64,000 nucleotides of DNA from Halopseudomonas laoshanensis (lineage in GTDB: Bacteria; Pseudomonadota; Gammaproteobacteria; Pseudomonadales; Pseudomonadaceae). The stretch lies in the NCBI RefSeq assembly GCF_008365385.1, contig NZ_QOVF01000001.1, positions 372,001 through 436,000 on the forward strand, in the 5' to 3' direction. The position numbers and the translations under genes were made by a program. Numbering within the stretch: position 1 is the stretch's first letter; every line of letters starts with the position of its first letter. Below the pieces are notes generated by a model. The model did not search any database and was not told the DNA's origin. It worked only from the letters and a program-made list of their open reading frames with translations. Positions 62,083 through 64,000 of the stretch are shown one piece after another.

Positions 62083-63569
62083 TTATTCCTTTTACCCACC
62101 TGAACAAACTCTACATAAACGGCCGCTGGGAAGAGGTTAGTGAAGGCGCTGAAGCGATCATTAACCCAGCCACCGAAGAGGTGATTGGCCATGCGCCGGT
62201 GGGTGGCGTGGCCGCTGCCGAGGCGGCAATTGCTGCCGCCCGCGAGGCGTTTGATCAGGGCCCGTGGCCCTGGCTGAGCATGGCCGAGCGGGCGGATTAC
62301 ATGCGGCGTATGCACGCTGCACTGGTAAGTCGGCGGGAACAGATTGCTGCGCTTATCGTGGCAGAGGTCGGCTGTTCGCAAATGGTCACTCAGGCCATGC
62401 AAGTGGATATGCCGCTGGGGCATGTTCTGAAGGCCATCGACCGATCCCTGGTGACCGAAGCCCGGCAGATTCCGGTCGAAGCAGTACCCAATCCGATGAA
62501 CCCCGGCGGGCCAATGATCCTGGGAAGCGGCAGCATCGAACGCGAACCCGTGGGCGTGGTGTCGGGTATCACTGGCTACAACTTTCCCTTCCTGCTGAAC
62601 CTGGCCAAGGTCTTTCCGGCGCTGCTGGCAGGCAACACCCTGGTGCTCAAGCCGTCACCCTTTACGCCGTACTCGGCCTTGCTGTTCGGCGAGATTGCCG
62701 AGGAAATCGGTTTGCCCAAAGGCGTATTGAATATCGTCACCGGTGGTGTCGAGGTGGGCAGCCTGCTGAGCAGTGATCCGCGGGTGGACCTGGTCTCGTT
62801 TACCGGCTCGGAGGCGGTCGGCATCAGCATCATGACCCAGGCAGCTGCCACCTTGAAGCGGGTACACCTGGAGCTGGGCGGCAAGTCTGCGCTGATCGTG
62901 CGCGCCGATGCCGACATTCAGGCGGCCGCCATGGGCGCCGTTGCCGGACTGATGATCAATGCCGGGCAAGGTTGTGCGCTACTGACGCGTTTCGTAGTGC
63001 ACAACTCGGTCCGCGAGCAGTTTGTGCAGTACGCAAAAGCCACTGCCGGTCAATTCAAGGTGGGGGATCCGTCGGATCCGAGCGTGATGATGGGGCCGCT
63101 CATTCGCGAATCGCAGCGGGCCAAAGTCGAAGGCTTGATCGCCAGCGGACTTGAGCAAGGCGCCAAGCTGGTATGCGGTGGCGGTCGTCCGGCCGGCCAG
63201 GAGAAGGGTTTTTTTGTCGACATCACTCTGTTTGATGACGTCACCAATGACATGACCATCGCCCAGGAAGAGGTCTTTGGTCCGGTTGGGGTAGTGATCG
63301 GTTTCGACACCGACGAAGAGGCTATCGCCATTGCCAATGATTCACGCTTTGGGCTCAACGGCGGCGTAATGACCGCCGATGCTGCCGTTGCGTACAAGAT
63401 GGCCAAACGTATCCGTGCCGGCAGTGTTTACCTCAACGGGGGTGGCGGAACCATGCCCTACGCGCCTATTGGCGGCTTCAAGCGCTCGGGTATAGGTCGT
63501 GAGTTCGGACCTGATTGGCTCAATGAATTCACCGAAGAAAAGTCCATTATCTATCCCATCGGGCGCTGA
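62079..63569 (+). CDS. NAD(P)-dependent aldehyde dehydrogenase
   Basis: This 496-residue protein is a classical aldehyde dehydrogenase. It has the transition-state Asn in SGITGYNFPFL, the NAD site KPSPFTPYSALL and FTGSEAVG, the general-base Glu in HLELGGKSAL, and the nucleophile Cys in NAGQGCALLTRF. It oxidises the aldehyde made by the GMC enzyme upstream. The start overlaps the GMC stop by four bases (ATGA). The final acid would then be activated to a CoA thioester by an enzyme not seen here. Confidence 0.95.
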   Translation: MIIPFTHLNKLYINGRWEEVSEGAEAIINPATEEVIGHAPVGGVAAAEAAIAAAREAFDQGPWPWLSMAERADYMRRMHAALVSRREQIAALIVAEVGCSQMVTQAMQVDMPLGHVLKAIDRSLVTEARQIPVEAVPNPMNPGGPMILGSGSIEREPVGVVSGITGYNFPFLLNLAKVFPALLAGNTLVLKPSPFTPYSALLFGEIAEEIGLPKGVLNIVTGGVEVGSLLSSDPRVDLVSFTGSEAVGISIMTQAAATLKRVHLELGGKSALIVRADADIQAAAMGAVAGLMINAGQGCALLTRFVVHNSVREQFVQYAKATAGQFKVGDPSDPSVMMGPLIRESQRAKVEGLIASGLEQGAKLVCGGGRPAGQEKGFFVDITLFDDVTNDMTIAQEEVFGPVGVVIGFDTDEEAIAIANDSRFGLNGGVMTADAAVAYKMAKRIRAGSVYLNGGGGTMPYAPIGGFKRSGIGREFGPDWLNEFTEEKSIIYPIGR

Positions 63570-63668
63570 ACACTTGACGAGCCCTGGCGCGGCGAGAGTC
63601 GACCGACCGAGTCAGGGCAGGCTGTGTACATACAAACAATAAATACAACAAAGTTCGTAGGAGACACC

Positions 63669-64000
63669 ATGCATAAAGCATTCGGCGCAGGTCTGCTCGC
63701 TGCCACCCTGGCTTTGGTTGGCTGCAACAATGACGACAACAGTGACAGCAAGGACGACGATCTTCGCGCGGAAGTGCCGCGTATCGAAGCCGCTGCCGGC
63801 GGTGCGGGGGAGGCGGCCCTGGCCGCAGACCTGCAGTTTGCGATGGACAGTGTCGGCTACAGTGAAAAGGAATTCATCCTTTCTGGGACTGCTGTTTCTT
63901 ACCTGCCAAAGGGCGGGCAGTCGCTCGGTACGGATGGGCAGTGGGACGTCGAAGAGAATGACAGCGCCGCTTACGTCACGCGGGCGGTTGTCTACCAGCC
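63669..64000 (+). CDS. Lipoprotein, start of an Abhydrolase_10-like hydrolase (truncated by window end)
   Basis: About 110 codons are visible. A lipoprotein signal peptide with lipobox LVGC (residues 16-19) is followed by an Asp/Asn-rich tether (NNDDNSDSKDDD). The mature start, QFAMDSVGYSEKEFILSGTA and then WDVEENDSAAYVTRAVVYQ, matches the opening of the alpha/beta-hydrolase-domain (Abhydrolase_10) proteins. The catalytic part lies beyond the window. Such an enzyme on the outer membrane or cell surface could release the hydrophobic substrate from an ester. It follows the ALDH gene by 99 bp behind TAGGAGACACC. Confidence 0.72.
   Translation, partial: MHKAFGAGLLAATLALVGCNNDDNSDSKDDDLRAEVPRIEAAAGGAGEAALAADLQFAMDSVGYSEKEFILSGTAVSYLPKGGQSLGTDGQWDVEENDSAAYVTRAVVYQ

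Noticed and set aside
60460-63569. GMC-ALDH-TetR set as choline-to-betaine genes (bet)
   Set aside because: The neighbouring TetR and the aldehyde dehydrogenase do not show betI/betB features I would expect, the GMC protein diverges from BetA after the FAD domain, and the context is a hydrophobic-compound island.
1-64000. Insertion sequences, prophage genes, CRISPR arrays, tRNA or rRNA genes
   Set aside because: No transposase, integrase, regularly spaced repeats or tRNA-like folds were recognised in intergenic regions.

Overview
The window reads as chromosomal DNA of an aerobic gammaproteobacterium, most likely a Pseudomonas or Halopseudomonas relative. The liuABCDE leucine/isovalerate genes are in the order known from Pseudomonas aeruginosa. 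Base composition is moderately high in GC, and DUF1302/DUF1329 pairs, IclR-free SDR clusters and GMC/ALDH pairs of the kind seen in hydrocarbon- and terpenoid-using pseudomonads are present. The taxonomic call is inference; no rRNA or tRNA gene is present. I saw no phage, insertion sequence or CRISPR array.

Region 1 (1-5.1 kb): the N-terminus of a TetR regulator, a quinone-oxidoreductase-like MDR enzyme, and an orphan FdhF/YdeP-type molybdopterin oxidoreductase. Region 2 (3.9-17.8 kb): one long minus-strand catabolic operon. It starts with a fused indolepyruvate-ferredoxin-oxidoreductase-family enzyme and continues with isovaleryl-CoA dehydrogenase, methylcrotonyl-CoA carboxylase beta, methylglutaconyl-CoA hydratase, carboxylase alpha, HMG-CoA lyase, a two-subunit 3-oxoacid CoA-transferase and a thiolase. 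Together these take a branched 2-oxo acid or isovaleryl-CoA to acetyl-CoA. A LysR gene is divergent from it.

Region 3 (17.8-64 kb): a large island that appears devoted to uptake and oxidation of a hydrophobic compound. It is built from operons with recurring parts. (a) A plus-strand set holds DUF1302, DUF1329, a YCF48-like periplasmic protein, a small membrane protein and an RND/MMPL transporter, then VOC, enoyl-CoA hydratase and SDR enzymes. (b) A minus-strand operon holds DUF1302, DUF1329, SDR, a limonene-epoxide-hydrolase-like protein, a kinase-fold phosphotransferase, SDR and MFS. (c) A plus-strand operon holds a phytoene-desaturase-like flavoenzyme, a cytochrome P450 and an NTF2-fold protein, with an FkbM methyltransferase behind it. 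(d) A minus-strand operon holds DUF1329, an unrecognised beta-rich protein, SDR and MFS. (e) A minus-strand operon holds MFS, a putidaredoxin-type ferredoxin and its reductase, the probable electron supply for the P450. (f) A chemoreceptor sits next to a secreted partner. (g) A GMC oxidoreductase-aldehyde dehydrogenase pair is followed by a lipoprotein that starts like the Abhydrolase_10 esterases.

The most useful new observation is a shared 19-bp palindrome (GTTTTACYCWGGGTAAAAC). It lies between operons (c) and the DUF1329 gene opposite it, and again upstream of operon (d). It suggests one regulator controls these units. Other points of interest are four DUF1329 copies against two intact DUF1302 genes plus an apparent DUF1302 remnant, two SDR proteins lacking the catalytic Tyr-Lys pair, and three paralogous MFS transporters, each in its own operon. 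The substrate cannot be read from sequence. A cyclic or branched terpenoid-like or steroid-like compound whose breakdown feeds the leucine pathway is my working guess.
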